The position numbers and the translations under genes were made by a program. Shown in pieces: positions 51,536 through 63,335 of a DNA stretch of 64,000 nucleotides. The DNA is from Anseranas semipalmata (lineage: Eukaryota; Chordata; Aves; Anseriformes; Anseranatidae). Every line of letters starts with the position of its first letter. The stretch's first letter is position 1. The notes under the pieces are model-generated. The model searched no databases. It was not told the origin of the DNA and was given only the letters and a program-made list of their open reading frames with translations. The stretch spans positions 307,589-371,588 of the forward strand of contig VXAA01000613.1 in assembly GCA_013399115.1 (NCBI GenBank). Reading direction: 5' to 3'.

Positions 51536-52889
51536 CTTTTTATGATTCTTTTTTCCTGAGTGATATTTGAGCACATCACAGAGCTAGAATCGATGCAGGG
51601 AAACGTAGATAATAACCAGCTGCAAAGGAGACATCTGGGACCTGGGTGTCCTGCTCAACTGCCGATCCCAATCCTGCCCGACTGGCATGAATTTTGGCAC
51701 AGTCCCCTTGGCTCCTGCAAAGCGGCTGCATCGCTGGAGAGAGGCCAAGGTCTAGCAGCGCTCCAGGGACCCGGTTTGTCCCTCGGTCCCCACCAGGAGG
51801 GGATCAAGGACCTCAGCTTTATGGGGCAGCAGGAGGGATGCTTGGCAGCTGACCCCAGCATGTGGAAGGGCTCCGACTCATCCATCACTTCTGGGAACAC
51901 GACCAAGTTCTGCAATATCACATCCAACAGCACCCACCAGTCAGGGCGAAATAAAGACAGCAGAGGAGCTGCCATTGCTGCTGGGACACCCTGGGTTTTG
52001 GAGCAGCCTCGAGCTCCCAGACCAGGGACAGTCTGATGGGTCGGACCCGCAGCCACCCAGGGCAGCACCATCTCCGACCAGTGCCAACACCACACACCAG
52101 CCAAAAAAGCTGCACAGTTTCCAACCCGCACAAGCTCCTTAGCCTTATCCTGAGCTGTTTTGGCTTCTTTAGAGCAATCCTGTCCCGGTGGGAGGGCAGC
52201 GGAGCCCCCCCAGAGAAGCAGCCGCCACAGCTGCAGCTTTGGGCATCTACCTGAGACGGCAGAGGGCTGCACGGCGGGGACCGCGATGCATTCACGAATC
52301 CAGGCTTCTTCATCACGCAGCATCTTAGCTGAGCATCCGAGCAGGCTAAGGACGCGTTCGACCCGAAGCGCCGGTTATTATGCGAGTCAGGCAGTGCTGG
52401 TGACAATTAGGCATCTCTGCGAGGCGGAGCAGTGCAGGTGCCTGCCTGGCTGCACCTGGGGCCGCACGCAGCCACAGGGCGGCTCCTGCAAGGGTGGGAA
52501 GCCTGGGGGGCTGGTTCGGACCCCTCTGGGGGCATTGTTCCCTTAGCCTGAATTTTTCTACCTGCCTCGGAGGTGGTATGAGGACTGCAAATTGCTTTGA
52601 GATCACGCGCGAGCAGTGTGAGCTATCGCTACTCCTCTCCACGAACCTCATCATGGTGCAAGGAGCCCCACGAAGGAAGCCACCCAAGACAGGACAAGCG
52701 TCAGCCCCATAGAGAGGATCTGACTTAATTCAGCTCCCAGCCTCTAAAGGCATCCCAAGTCCTGGCTAACGACCTCTCCCATCGCACTAATCAGCGTCGA
52801 GAGCTGATTTCAGATGACTTCGGGAGGCAGGCGGGCTCCCTGGCAGGAGCGTGGACGTGGACTCCTCCAGACCTCTCTCTTCATCAGAG
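51536..52889. other. GC-rich spacer, no gene seen
   Basis: A 222-codon minus-strand frame overlaps plus-strand frames of 128 and 158 codons; none is recognisable. G runs at 52492-52510 supply only three quadruplex tracts. Confidence 0.6.
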
Positions 52890-53115
52890 TTACCGTTTTG
52901 GGTAATGATGAAGCAGGGGAATTGATTTGAAGCCTAATGAATAATCAGCCACCATCAATAATTGTAATCACTAATCTGGTGCAATTAGAGGCAATTATAA
53001 TAAATGCAATTTCCTCCCGAGCTGCTAACGAACTGCAAAAATATGAATTGACTTGAACTGGCTGCCTGTGATTTATGCAGTTGCAAGATCAAGGATCCTA
53101 TTACGCCAACAAAGG
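52890..53115. promoter_or_regulatory. Dense AT-rich island (strong candidate CNE)
   Basis: GCCTAATGAATAATCAGCC, CATCAATAATTGTAATCACTAATCTGG (CAATAATTG palindrome at 52956-52964) and GCAATTAGAGGCAATTATAATAAATGCAATTTCC (AATTA/CAATT reiterated). On the right, ATATGAATTGACTTGAAC and GTGATTTATGCAG. No coding potential. Confidence 0.55.
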
Positions 53116-54054
53116 CTCTTAAAGGTACAGGGAATTTGGTCTGTGCCCCTTCTGCATCCCAGCAGAGCCACAAAACTTTACAAGGAGTCCTAAAACAGCT
53201 TCATAAAAAACCACGAAAGCCCTTTGGTGCTGCTCTTTCCCTCCACACAAGGCCAAGCACGTAAATGTACACACGATTCCCACATTAGCTCCTGCTCCCA
53301 TTGCATGACACCTGGCAAACCAGGGATTATATGTGCAAGGAGAGGTGACACATGCCACATCTGTGTGCGAGGAGAGATTGCCACCTATTGGCACATCAGT
53401 ACACGCGATGGAGGAGATAGCATCATCTCCAGATACAGATCAGCAGTTCAAGCAGCAGGTTCTTGTAATTTTGGAGATGAAGCAGTCGATTTCAAGTTGC
53501 CTATTATCCTTAGGATGTGGTTAAAGGCAGTATTTCAAAGTACCTTTTAATTTCAAGTGCCCAGGATGACATGCACAGCCTCCATTTGAAAAGGTGATAA
53601 GCACAAGAGTGGGATCTTACAAGAGTTTTTGAGATGAAAAGCAAGCAGACAAGCTCTTTTTCCTCCCAAACGCAGCGGAAAGTGAAAGATCTTGAAAAAA
53701 AAAAAAAAAGCGCAAACACCACTTCCTGAAACAGAAGAGCTGAATTCGCCAGAAGAGTTGAACTGAAAGCGCCAAAATGAAGCGTTCCGGGGACTTCCGA
53801 AGGCCCCGACTTCTCCCTGAATTTGGGAACTTGCCGAAACTGGACTTCGCCAAGAGAAGGCCTGGTTTCTCTACAAGTGGTTGTGGCACCAAAGGGAGGA
53901 AGCCGGGGCTGCCAGGCATAGTACAATCCCGCCGTGGGCCACCAGCTCCCCTGGAGCACTTGCCCAGCGTGGTGAGCTGGCCCAGCCGTGCTCCTCACAG
54001 CCTGAGCTTGCATGTCCTGCCCGAACCACGGAGCAGCTCCTCTGTGAGCAATCT
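53116..54054. other. Spacer with A15 run, no gene seen
   Basis: A15 at 53695-53709. The 130-codon plus-strand frame starting at 53777 is Arg/Pro/Ser-rich with no domain, and is opposed by minus-strand frames. Confidence 0.55.
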
Positions 54055-54325
54055 CCATACGCAGTATGAGCTATTATTCTCCTCGGCATCAATAGCTTCC
54101 ACTCCCACGTCGGTAGATCTTGATGCTCACCTCCAGAGAAATCAATATCTGCCTATTATTGGTCAGTAATTGTTACAAAAATTTAATCAGGAGTCAATAA
54201 AAGAAAGGAACAAGTCTATTGCAGGAGCACGAGAATTTCAAACACAAAGTATGTCAATGACCAATTATCCAGTATTCCTGACTTTTGCTAATGCTATTTA
54301 TTATCTAGGCAACTGCAATACCCAG
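54055..54325. promoter_or_regulatory. AT-rich island (candidate CNE)
   Basis: GAGCTATTATTCTCC, GCCTATTATTGGTCAGTAATTGTTAC, AAATTTAATCAGGAG, GTCAATGACCAATTATCC and GCTAATGCTATTTATTATC. Confidence 0.45.
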
Positions 54326-55734
54326 AAGATTCAACCTCAGCTTCACAAACAAAAACTCTGTACACAGACCAAAGCTACCACCATCGCCCAAATTGTTTGC
54401 AACACAAACCAGCAAATATATTGTCTACAAATGGGCACAGACTGGTCTGGAAATGATCACTGCAATATGTCCAGGTCCAAACCTAGCCAGTAAGTGAGCC
54501 CTGAGAAATGAGATGACAAATGGGATACTCGCTCACATATGAAATAAAAGTTGGCGGTAGCTGGTAGAAGCCTGGGTGTATTCTCTAAACACAAACTGGC
54601 TTTCTGTGCAAAATTAATACTTCTGTGGGGATTATTTGGATCAAATTTTCCTTTAAAAAGGGAAAAAATACAAGAGAAAAGGATTAAAAATCCTTTGTCA
54701 TTTCCACCAGAAGCAGTTTCGGGGGTGTTGGTTTGCTCTCTGTTCTCCATTCATCTTGGAGAGGAAAACAACCAAATATAGCAGGGAAATGAAAGCAAGT
54801 CTCAATGCCTTGAAAAAGACATCAGGAGTTACCCCAGGAAAGGGCAGGATGGGGAAGTGGCTCTAAACGCAACCCCATGAACAACATGGTGAGGCCGAGA
54901 CGGCTTTGAGCGGGCGTTTCTGCGAAACCCTGCGGGACCCGCCTGGCCCCAGGTCCCCCCAGGAGAGGGGACACGGCTCTGTCCCCAGCCTGCGGATGGG
55001 GAAGGGCGAGCATCGCGCCGAGACCCAACGGCACGTCCGCAGCCAGGACATGTCGAAGACGAGGCAGGCACGTGTTCACTTGAAAAATCAGATTTTCATT
55101 TTTTATGCGTCTTTGGGGATCTCTCCTGCCTCATTCTCCACTTGCCTTTTGGTCTTTACGGCTACAATTTTCAAACTTCCCATAAATCCGCTGTCTTTCT
55201 TTCACGCGAAGGAGCCATCAGCACGGGAACGGAAGCAGCAATGGCAGCGAGCGTGCCACAGTGCTGCTGCACAGAAGCTAACAGACCTGAAAGTGTTTAG
55301 TTATATTTATGAGAACCGCTGGGAATCTTGCTCTGAAAGTCTAGGTTATGTTCTGCTTCTCTTCTCCCTAGCACCTCTTCTATTGGTGTCTGCTTACCAC
55401 CCACCCTTCACATGGAATTTAAAAATTACCAAAGTGTTCCATTCCAACATGCGCACCCCCCCCAAAACAAAGCAGAGGCTGCATTTGTGCTTCAGGACTT
55501 TTCTTTTATGTCCAAGCCAGGATCTAAATAAAGCCATCACAGAAATCCAGGAGAACATGCAACCACCAAAAAAAAGAAAAAACCCACCGTAACAGATTCT
55601 ATTTAATTACCCAGCAACAAACGGCACCACCACCCTAAAGATGCACGAGTAACGCAGGCATCACAAAATCAAAAAAAACTCACATCCTCCACTTAAATTT
55701 CCAACTGCAAAGCATTCTTCCCCCCCTGCGGCAC
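54326..55734. other. Mixed spacer, no gene supported
   Basis: 54326-54790 and 55080-55450 are AT-moderate, with a CpG-containing notch at 54895-55060. The 228-codon frame at 54906-55592 begins in GC-rich and ends in Lys/Pro low complexity. It has two hydrophobic stretches (about residues 85-110 and 145-162) but no family I recognise. Confidence 0.5.
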
Positions 55735-56299
55735 AAAACAAGTAATAAATATGGAAATCCGCAAAGCCGGAGAAAATAGCGATTCCGCTGTCTCCTGCCA
55801 GCGAAGTACAGCGCAGCTCGGTAAGGAAATGAGCAGGTTTATTCCCTGGCTGTGCTTTCCCAAATTCCTCATGTTATCACTGGCCCATCGCAGTGGTGGG
55901 TGTCCTTCGTCCGCTGACCACGGTGCCCGCAGTGCAAGGGAGAGGAGCGGGATTGCAGCTGGCTGCAGCAGGACCCGGTCCCTGGGGGATGCAGCAAAGC
56001 ATCCTCACCTGCACCAGCCCCCTGGAATTAGTCTGCAGGCCTGAAGCTTCCTGCACTCTCCCATTACAGTTTCCAGTGATATCTTCCAACTTCTACAGGC
56101 CAGTGAAGCCCTGGTTAAAAAGATATTTCCTTTGATCACCCACATATTTATTGCTTTGCAATTTCCCCAGGAATTCCGTCATTCTGTACTGTCAGGGTGG
56201 CGACAGGCGAAACCCCTCAAAAGCTTTTCCTAGGCTGTTCCTTAATGCATATATAACCACAAAGCCTCACCCCATCCGAAAACAGGATGAAAGCCTTAA
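55735..56299. other. Spacer, no gene seen
   Basis: AT patches at 55740-55765 and 56115-56165 (CACATATTTATTGCTTTGCAATTTCC). No clear element. Confidence 0.5.
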
Positions 56300-56520
56300 T
56301 TTGCTCCACGTTTGTAACAATTTGGCTGTATTTCAAATCAGAACCTCAGCAGTTTGAAGTTTTCTCCTAACATTTTGCTGCTGGGCAACTGAAGCATTTC
56401 ATTTGGGCAAAACAATTTCTGTTTGCTTCAATTTTCACTTCCTTCAAATTCTATATTATAAGATGCAATCAGATGAGTGAAAATAAAGCAATTAAAGAAA
56501 TCTCATGGGATTCGCAGACG
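56300..56520. promoter_or_regulatory. AT-rich island (candidate CNE)
   Basis: GGGCAAAACAATTTCTG, TTGCTTCAATTTTCAC, GATGCAATCAGATGAG and AATAAAGCAATTAAAG. Confidence 0.35.
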
Positions 56521-56894
56521 GCCATTGATACCAATCAGCTTCAAGAGGGTCTTGGCACCCAACCTGCACAATATTTGATTTCTAGAGTGCTTTTTTTTTC
56601 CTTCAAGTGTGGAGTTGGAGCCTGAATCCATCCAAATTTGCACACAAGGAAGGACAGTGATGCTCTATAAACACCTAAGGCAGCGAGCAGTTGTATCACA
56701 GAGCTGTGGCACTATGTGAAAATGCTTTTCATATTCATGCAACCTGTATTTATTCCCAGGAGCTCGAGGATCAGGTTTGGTCCTTACAGCCTCCTGCCCT
56801 TTCCTTGCTCATCTCTACCTTTATCTCCTCCTTCCAGAGCTCCCGCTTACACTGGGTGAACGTTCCCCAAACCACCTCCCTCTCCTCTCCGTTT
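56521..56894. other. Spacer
   Basis: No supported feature; moderate AT, a T10 run near 56591. Confidence 0.5.
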
Positions 56895-57060
56895 ATTTAA
56901 GCAAACGCCCTGGTAATCGCAAAGCCGCTTATTTTTAATTGTGCTGAAACCAAATTGTTATTTAAACTTCAGATCTCGCTTTTCTCCCCCAAGACCCCTT
57001 TAATTCCTCCCAGATGTTAATTATACCGAAACACAAAGCTGCAAAATCTCAAACTGGCTG
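56895..57060. promoter_or_regulatory. AT-rich island (candidate CNE)
   Basis: GGTAATCGC, CGCTTATTTTTAATTGTGC, AAATTGTTATTTAAAC, and GATGTTAATTATACC (TAATTA at 57018-57023). Confidence 0.45.
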
Positions 57061-57469
57061 GAGAAAGCCCCTCCGGCCAGATCCTGAGCTGATGGGAAAT
57101 CAATGCAGCTGCTGGAGCTGTACCAGTTTACACCGGCACGGAGACTGAGCAGTTCCCTCCCAGCAGCCGGTTTCAAGCACGGGAACCGTGTGCTACCTAC
57201 AGCTTCGCAAGGACACCGCTTCCCACAGGACCAAAGGGATTTTAGAGGCCTAATTCCCATTTTCTGAACAATTTCAGCAGTTTTGAGTCTAAACCCTGCT
57301 TGCTTCCAATGAAACACTGTGGTCCACCAAACCTCTTCCAAAATTTGGAGTGAAGCCTCTGTCCCGTTAGGCTGTTTTGCCCTCGGTGTCTACACCTTTG
57401 GCCTTACATTTGTTCCCCTGTTCATTTTTCCTTGCAGACTCCTCATCGTCTGCAGAGATTTATCTGGGC
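57061..57469. other. Spacer, no gene seen
   Basis: No supported feature. Confidence 0.5.
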
Positions 57470-57925
57470 AGATTTGGCAGCATTTTCATATTTATTTGGA
57501 CCTGTACAATATAAATTGAATTGTGGGCTCCTTCAATCAGGACACGTTAGTGGCTCACACAAGGATAATGCTTTTCTATTACATTTGTACACGGGAGGTA
57601 GTGCCTGCACCTCGCTTCATCATTTTAGATGTGTTTTGGAGGCTCTGCTACTGAATGACTTTGTGTTTTTTCTTTCTTTTTTAAATACCCGTCACGGTAG
57701 GCTGTGGTATTTTGTTGGCTGACTTGATAACCCTTAGGATATGAAAGGGAATGTGAAAAGCAGAGAAAAAACACTAGTCTTCCTCTCCTCTCCCCACCGT
57801 GGTGCAGCAGCAGATATAACCCTTAACAAATCAATTTGTCAGAAGGAGAGAGAACGCACACGGTATTAAGAAATTATGAATTATTAGGGAGCTTAAACTG
57901 TGGAGAAATTGATACCTGTAAACTA
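57470..57925. promoter_or_regulatory. Long AT-rich region, at least two sub-blocks (candidate CNE)
   Basis: CATATTTATTTGG and TACAATATAAATTGAATTGTGG (ACAAT and ATTGT words flanking an A/T spacer) at 57485-57530. GGATAATGC at 57564, and TTGGCTGACTTGATAACCC at 57713. Also AACAAATCAATTTGTCAG and TTATGAATTATTAGG at 57825-57890. Confidence 0.4.
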
Positions 57926-58859
57926 CACAGAAAACATGCTGCTAGCTGAATCCTTTGGGATTTGTGCTGCCTCTGTACAGCGCAGGTCCTGCAACGCCGC
58001 GTCCTGGCACCACCTGTGCTGAAAGCCCCGGCGAGAACAGGGTCGGTCTCGGCTCCTAAGCCCCGTTTCACGACAAACCATAAGCCGCAATGCTCCAGCT
58101 CAGATTTCCCTTCTGCTCATCACTGCTCTTTATAAATCAAAAGCATCCCCTGTTTATTCATCTCCTCTCCAAACCATGCGCTCCTCTCATCTGCTCAGCC
58201 TCATGCAAAGCTCTTTAAACAATTTATGGAAAGCGCCTGGAATATAACGAGAAGTCGGAGGTGTGGGGGCCAGACCCAGCACGCAGATGTGGCTGAGCGT
58301 CCCTGGGGCACAGGGGACAGCCAGAAAATGCACATCTGGAATTGGCCATCTCCTGCCCTGGGAGGTGCAGAGCATCCTCACGTGGGCAAGTTTGCTTACT
58401 CTCCTATTTCCTGCTGGCAGGGAGAGCGGGCTGCTTGGGAGAAAAAAAAGCACGAGGAAAGCAAAAGAGCAGGACGAAGCCCAGGGAAGGAGGTGGGGGA
58501 TTGCAGACAGATAAAGGCCTGACCTCCTCCGCGGAGAGCCAAGCAAAGTGCAAACCAGCTGCAGGCAGCGCGGAGCCACGCGCCGCGTGCACCCACAGCT
58601 GCCTCCTGCGTTTCCCTGCTTGCTTTCAGCCACGGAGAACACACAGTCCCCAATACCCCCTGTCTTGGCAGCTCTTTATAGTCCCGGGGAGTCATCCCAG
58701 GGGGGTGGGTCCACCAGGAGCAGCGATGCACCCCCCGATGGCACACAACCCCTCCTGGCACCCAGCACCTCTCTGTCCAAAGCTATGGGATTTTAACCCG
58801 CTTCCTTCCCACCACTTTAACCCCACCTCCGCAATCCCAGGGAGAAACAGGGGTTTTGC
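57926..58859. other. GC-rich spacer, no gene seen
   Basis: Frames up to 173 codons on both strands are unrecognised. G runs near 58685-58708 do not complete a quadruplex. Confidence 0.6.
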
Positions 58860-59050
58860 CTAATATGTATTTAAAGATTGAATGCATGTATGTATTTCCA
58901 AATATCTGCCACCCAGACACGCAGCTAAACCACTTCCAGACATTTCACCAATTATCCCAGGGTCTTCTGCACAGCCCATTACCCCGTAGATGTTACTAAG
59001 TGCTGCATAAACAACCCTCTCCGCTGAGCGGCTGACACTTAAGCGGACAA
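58860..59050. promoter_or_regulatory. AT-richer stretch (weak candidate element)
   Basis: TAATATGTATTTAAAGATTGAATGCATGTATG at left and CACCAATTATCCC, AGCCCATTACCCC further right. Confidence 0.3.
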
Positions 59051-59953
59051 GTGTAAGCGTATTGCAGCAGGACAGCAAATGGAGCCATAACAGTCACAGC
59101 AGCCAGCTCCCCACACTGTGAAAGCCATTATCGCCGGCACATCTGCGCAGTCTGCCCACCCAGAACACGGCTGCAAGAGTCGAATTGGCACAAAATCCCC
59201 CCTCTGCCCTGCCTGCGGGGTCCATCAGGGAAGGGCTTTGCTCTGCAGCACCCCAAATTCGGGGGTCTGAGTGAGCTCGACTCTGCCAAGCTTGCCGTAT
59301 GATGCTGCATGTCCAACAGCCAGGAGCAGAGCAGGCAAAGCTCTATTTCCTTGGCTGCCCGTGCAGAAAGCACTGTCCCTATACCCCTACCCCACAATTA
59401 ACTGTGTGCCATGCACGCACCTGTGCTTGGGTAGGGGTGAGCAGAGCTATAGCAAGGTCAGGAGCATGAGAAAAGTCTCACAGAGGAAAGGCATCCAAGG
59501 GGGCAATTTGGCCTCGTCCCTACCGAAGCCTGAAGACGTGCAGGAGGGGTCAGCAGCAGCACCCCGCTCTCTCCCAGCAGCTCCAAGGTGGGGGCTTGGG
59601 GCCCTTTTTTTGCATGGAGGAGGCAGACGATGGCAGGGACCGCAGCTGGCTGGCTGCGAGCTCGCTGCATCCCGGTTCCGGGAAGCGCGGCTGCACAGAT
59701 AACCCTAATCCTCCCAGCCTGCTTAATGCAACCACTCCACCGAAATCCCCGGAGCCCAAATCTTCTCTGCTCAGAGTCACTGGGAAGCATCTCCCCTCTT
59801 AAACTGGGACCAGTCCCATGTAACTTGCCAGCAACTGGGCAGCAGCGCATTGGTTTCACATCCCAGCAAGCACAGCCAGGCACTGGCCTTAACCTTATCC
59901 CACAGCCCACCTGCCTCCTGACCCACCCCAGCAGCTCTAAATGTCACCATGTG
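59051..59953. other. GC-rich spacer, no gene seen
   Basis: Unrecognised overlapping frames up to 150 codons. Confidence 0.6.
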
Positions 59954-59994
59954 CTTTTCCCCCCTTCCCCTTTCCCTCCCCTCCCCTTCTCCCT
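59954..59994 (-). other. Pyrimidine tract with six-run G-quadruplex on the minus strand
   Basis: Forty-one consecutive pyrimidines with C runs of 6, 4, 3, 4, 4 and 3 (59959-59993) and loops TT, TTT, T, T and TTCT. Minus strand is quadruplex-capable; the duplex is also triplex (H-DNA) capable. It directly abuts the island at 59995. Confidence 0.9.
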
Positions 59995-60245
59995 ATTGTT
60001 TTTATGGCAGCCAGACTGTTAATTAAAAAGGCAGAAATCAATTGCCCTCATCTCCCCATCAGAAGCTCCTCTGCATGCAAGGATTAAAGCCTGCTTCTAC
60101 TTTAAGTCAATTAGAGATAAGGGGAAGCTGACATTTCTACAACCCGCCTTATCAAACCGCTTGAAAACTGCTCAGATTAAAATGTAAAAAGATTATTTCC
60201 TCAGCTCTCTGCCTCTCTCTCCTTTTTTTTCCCCCTTTTAATTAT
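59995..60245. promoter_or_regulatory. AT-rich island (strong candidate CNE)
   Basis: TTAATTAA at 60019-60026, AGAAATCAATTGCCC, AAGTCAATTAGAGATAAGG, GCCTTATCAAACC and CAGATTAAAATG, ending in a T/C tract at 60196-60238. Confidence 0.5.
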
Positions 60246-61404
60246 TCACAAGAAACCCAACTATCGGTTGTCGATAGTCTGAGATAGCCCTGCTCTGCCA
60301 TGGGGCTATTGGAAATTCCCAGGCCCACCTGGGACAGGGGCTGGCGTGAGCATCCTGCCAGGATGCTGTCAACCCAGCACCCCCTAAACAGGGTGCAGGA
60401 CCTCACAGTGGCAAAACCCGTGGCTGGGACCACACCAGGTCCCTCCCTGCGGCTGGGCTGACGCAGAGCCTGTGGCTGTGACCCCTTTGCACAGTGGTGT
60501 CCCCTATATCCCCAAGATATTCCCAGGAATAGGAGAAAACAGGGCTGGAAATGCTAAAATAACTGAGCATTGAGTTACCTCTTCTGATGGGAAGGAGCTA
60601 TCTGATGGGATGAAAACTATTGCATTTCCCCCATCCATCCCCTTTTGTCAATCTGTATTCTCCTCAAAATGTGTGATCTTGCAGGGGGAGGAAAGAAGAG
60701 AAAATATTAAAGTTTCATATCAAAAATGGTTGGGGATTTTTCAGAAACGTTCAATGTTAGAAACAAACTGCAACAGCAACAGAGGGATTTCATCAGCGTT
60801 TTTCATAGAGGAAAGAAAAAAAAAAAAAGCTCATTTCAGCACCAGCTGCAGGAAGCAGAAAGCTCTTTCTCCCCCAAAGCAGCAGTGCCACCCCCAAAGT
60901 CACCAAGCCCCCGCTCGATGCCACCGTGTCCCCCCCACACAGAGAGGGGGTAGCTTCTGCAGCGACAGTGTTGTGGGGCTGGGGGCAGTGGCTCGCTGCA
61001 GCACTGGAGCATCCCAGCCGTGAATCTTCCCCGCAAAGGGAGCGGGAGACGGGAGCAGACAGATCGATGGCTCCTTTCAGAGGCGTAAAAGGAAAGAAAA
61101 AGGGAAAAGAAAATAATGGGAGAAAAGCGGGGGCGGAGGATGGGGCCCTGGGGGCTGGCACCCAGCACGGGGATGCTGCACGCACTCTGCTTGCACCAGT
61201 ACCTCCTGGATTACAAGATGTGCGAAGCCTTCAGGCGAAACCACGCTAAAGGCTACAAAATGGGGGGAGATAAAGCAGCATAATGCTGTCACACCCTTTA
61301 GGGAAAAGCCACGACGTGGACAGACTCCTGCAAACCCTGAGCAGGGCTGGTGGGTCCCGTTTCTGGCTCTGCCCACCTTGATGAGTGGGGTCCAGACCCA
61401 CAAC
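60246..61404. other. Spacer, no gene seen
   Basis: ATATTCCCAGGAATAG at 60517-60532 recurs exactly at 63649. A13 near 60818-60829. GC-rich at 60880-61200 with near-miss G runs at 61119-61157. Confidence 0.55.
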
Positions 61405-61448
61405 ACACCCATGCCTCAGTTTCCCCATCTGCAGAGGCAGTGTGATCC
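61405..61448 (+). repeat. MIR/CORE-SINE relic
   Basis: CCCATGCCTCAGTTTCCCCATCTGCAGAGGCAG matches MIR GAGCCTCAGTTTCCTCATCTGTAAAATGGG over the first 20 bases. Confidence 0.5.
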
Positions 61449-61459
61449 TTACCACTGGC

Positions 61460-61770
61460 ATAAGGACTTCATTAGTTTAAACCCTTAAAGATTTATAAAG
61501 CACTTGTGAAAGCTCCTGCATAGGAAATATTCAAATGTCACTGAAAACGTCAACTATAACATATTAAATCTCTCTCTCTCTTAAAAAAATAATAATATGA
61601 GATTATGTCCCAGGAGGAAGTTTTCCCACCAGACTTCTCTATTCTTATAAAAACGATCTAGCATCACTTAACGGCTCATAAATTTCATCTCACATTAAGC
61701 GGATATTAAACATGTATTTATAAAGGTTTAAACAGATCTGTTCGCTTAATTTTCAGTTCTGCTTTAGGCA
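61460..61770. promoter_or_regulatory. Long AT-rich island (candidate CNE)
   Basis: CTTCATTAGTTTAAACCC, AACATATTAAATC then a (CT)n stretch near 61572, and TTCTTATAAAAACGATC. Then CGGCTCATAAATTTCATC, GGATATTAAACATG and CGCTTAATTTTCAG. Confidence 0.45.
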
Positions 61771-63335
61771 AAAAATAACACACTGCAATCACGAGAGAGC
61801 CCTGCTGTGGCTAACAGAGGAGGATCTGCTTCAGAGGGACTGGGGGACTGGGGACATCTCCTGAGGACACGCAAGGAGCCGGCACCGCGGTGGTTTATGT
61901 CCTGCAGGACAGTGCCGATGGACAAGTCCATCATGCAGAAATACGTGATCCTGCACCGCAGCACGTCAGAGGGACTTCATGTTAAGCGCAGGACATCATT
62001 CTCTTGTCTACTTTAAAAGGGGTAGAAAAACAGTTTAATTCCCCATTCTGCTGTACAGGCCGGATCTTTGACAGAAGCAAATTGCTGTTGGTCTACTGAA
62101 TGCAGTTACACCGATGGTTGTCAGTGGATTTGGCTCTGCGAGTCCTACAACAAGCCATTCAGAGACAGGAGGCCTGTGGCTTCCTTCTGTCCATACTGAA
62201 CTGCACAGAGAGCTTTCTCCTGACGGACCTTAAGGGTTTTACTCTTAATTACCGCAACACAAAGCTCACTGGCTTTGGTTGTTTAGTTGTTTCTTTTTTT
62301 TTAAAAAAAGTCTTTGGCCAATCCAATGGTTCTAACAACCCATTCCAACATCGGGCGGCAAAACTTTGCAATAGTCAACTCTGGAAAGGAAGAAACTCCT
62401 TCCGAAGAGCATCTGGGCAACCACCAACTGCATGAAATACAAGAGCACAGTTGCTGAAATTCGTCATGGTCAAAATAATCCTGGCCTTTCACAAGATCTA
62501 GAAACATCACTTGAATGTGTTTATCTAAAACAACGTGAACATGGGTGGGTTTGAACCAGACCTCCTCGCTGGGTCAGACGCTGCTGCCTGGGCCCATCTC
62601 AGTAAGATGTTTAGTAGACAAATATAGACACAGACTTGTGCAGGTCTGGCGGAGAAGTTTTCCGTGTTTGTCTTAAGCAACAGGAAGGCTGGATTTGCTG
62701 AGAAAATCAAGGCCTTAAAGCTCAGTAAATAGCAGAGCAGCACACCGTGACCCAGGAGAAACAGCGTCTGGAAGCCAAGGGGGGTCAGGACGGGCGCTGC
62801 TCCCACCTCCAGGAGCCCTCCAGGCTGGTGGTGAACAAAGCTGGGGCCACAGCCAGCACCTGAGCCGAAGCCCTGAATAACGACAGCAGGAAGCTTTCCA
62901 GCAAAGCCAGAGAGAGCTGGTCTTCTGGGGAGCAATTAGCGCATAAGGACATGGAGGAGAAATTAAATAAATGCCTTGCCTTCCATCTTTGCTGCAGCAG
63001 GCACAAGGGAGAAGGCTGCCCCAGACTTGATCGTGAGCAGGATCAGAGCAGGAAGCAACGAATGAAATGACAAGCCCTGGGACAGGCAGAGACACCAGGA
63101 AGGTGACCTCCAGCCGCTTTACTCCAACAAAAACTTCCCGTACCTTCCCAGAAACCAACCGCTAGACCAAATGCTGAGACCAACAGCGAGTGCTGCATTC
63201 ACCCGACGAAAGCATGGTACCAGGATGACAGAGCAAGCAGGTATCCTTGCAAAACCTAGCAATTTGGCTGAGACGTCACGAGTAACCCTCACGCACGGCG
63301 GTTTTCTATACTTAATCCTCTGCCTGCTTCCAAGA
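61771..63335. other. Mixed spacer, no gene seen
   Basis: AT patch at 62230-62310 (CTCTTAATTACCGC, T9). GGGTTTGAACC near 62548 is tRNA/MIR-like but isolated. Short unrecognised frames only. Confidence 0.55.

Noticed and set aside
54906..55592. 228-codon frame with two hydrophobic stretches
   Set aside because: Hydrophobic stretches coincide with T/C-rich sequence; the end is Lys/Pro low complexity; no family resemblance.
61119..61157. G-quadruplex with runs 3, 5, 4, 5
   Set aside because: Two loops are 8 nt.
62540..62605. tRNA-like or B-box-like GGGTTTGAACC
   Set aside because: No A box, no cloverleaf pairing. At best a scrap of MIR 5' region.
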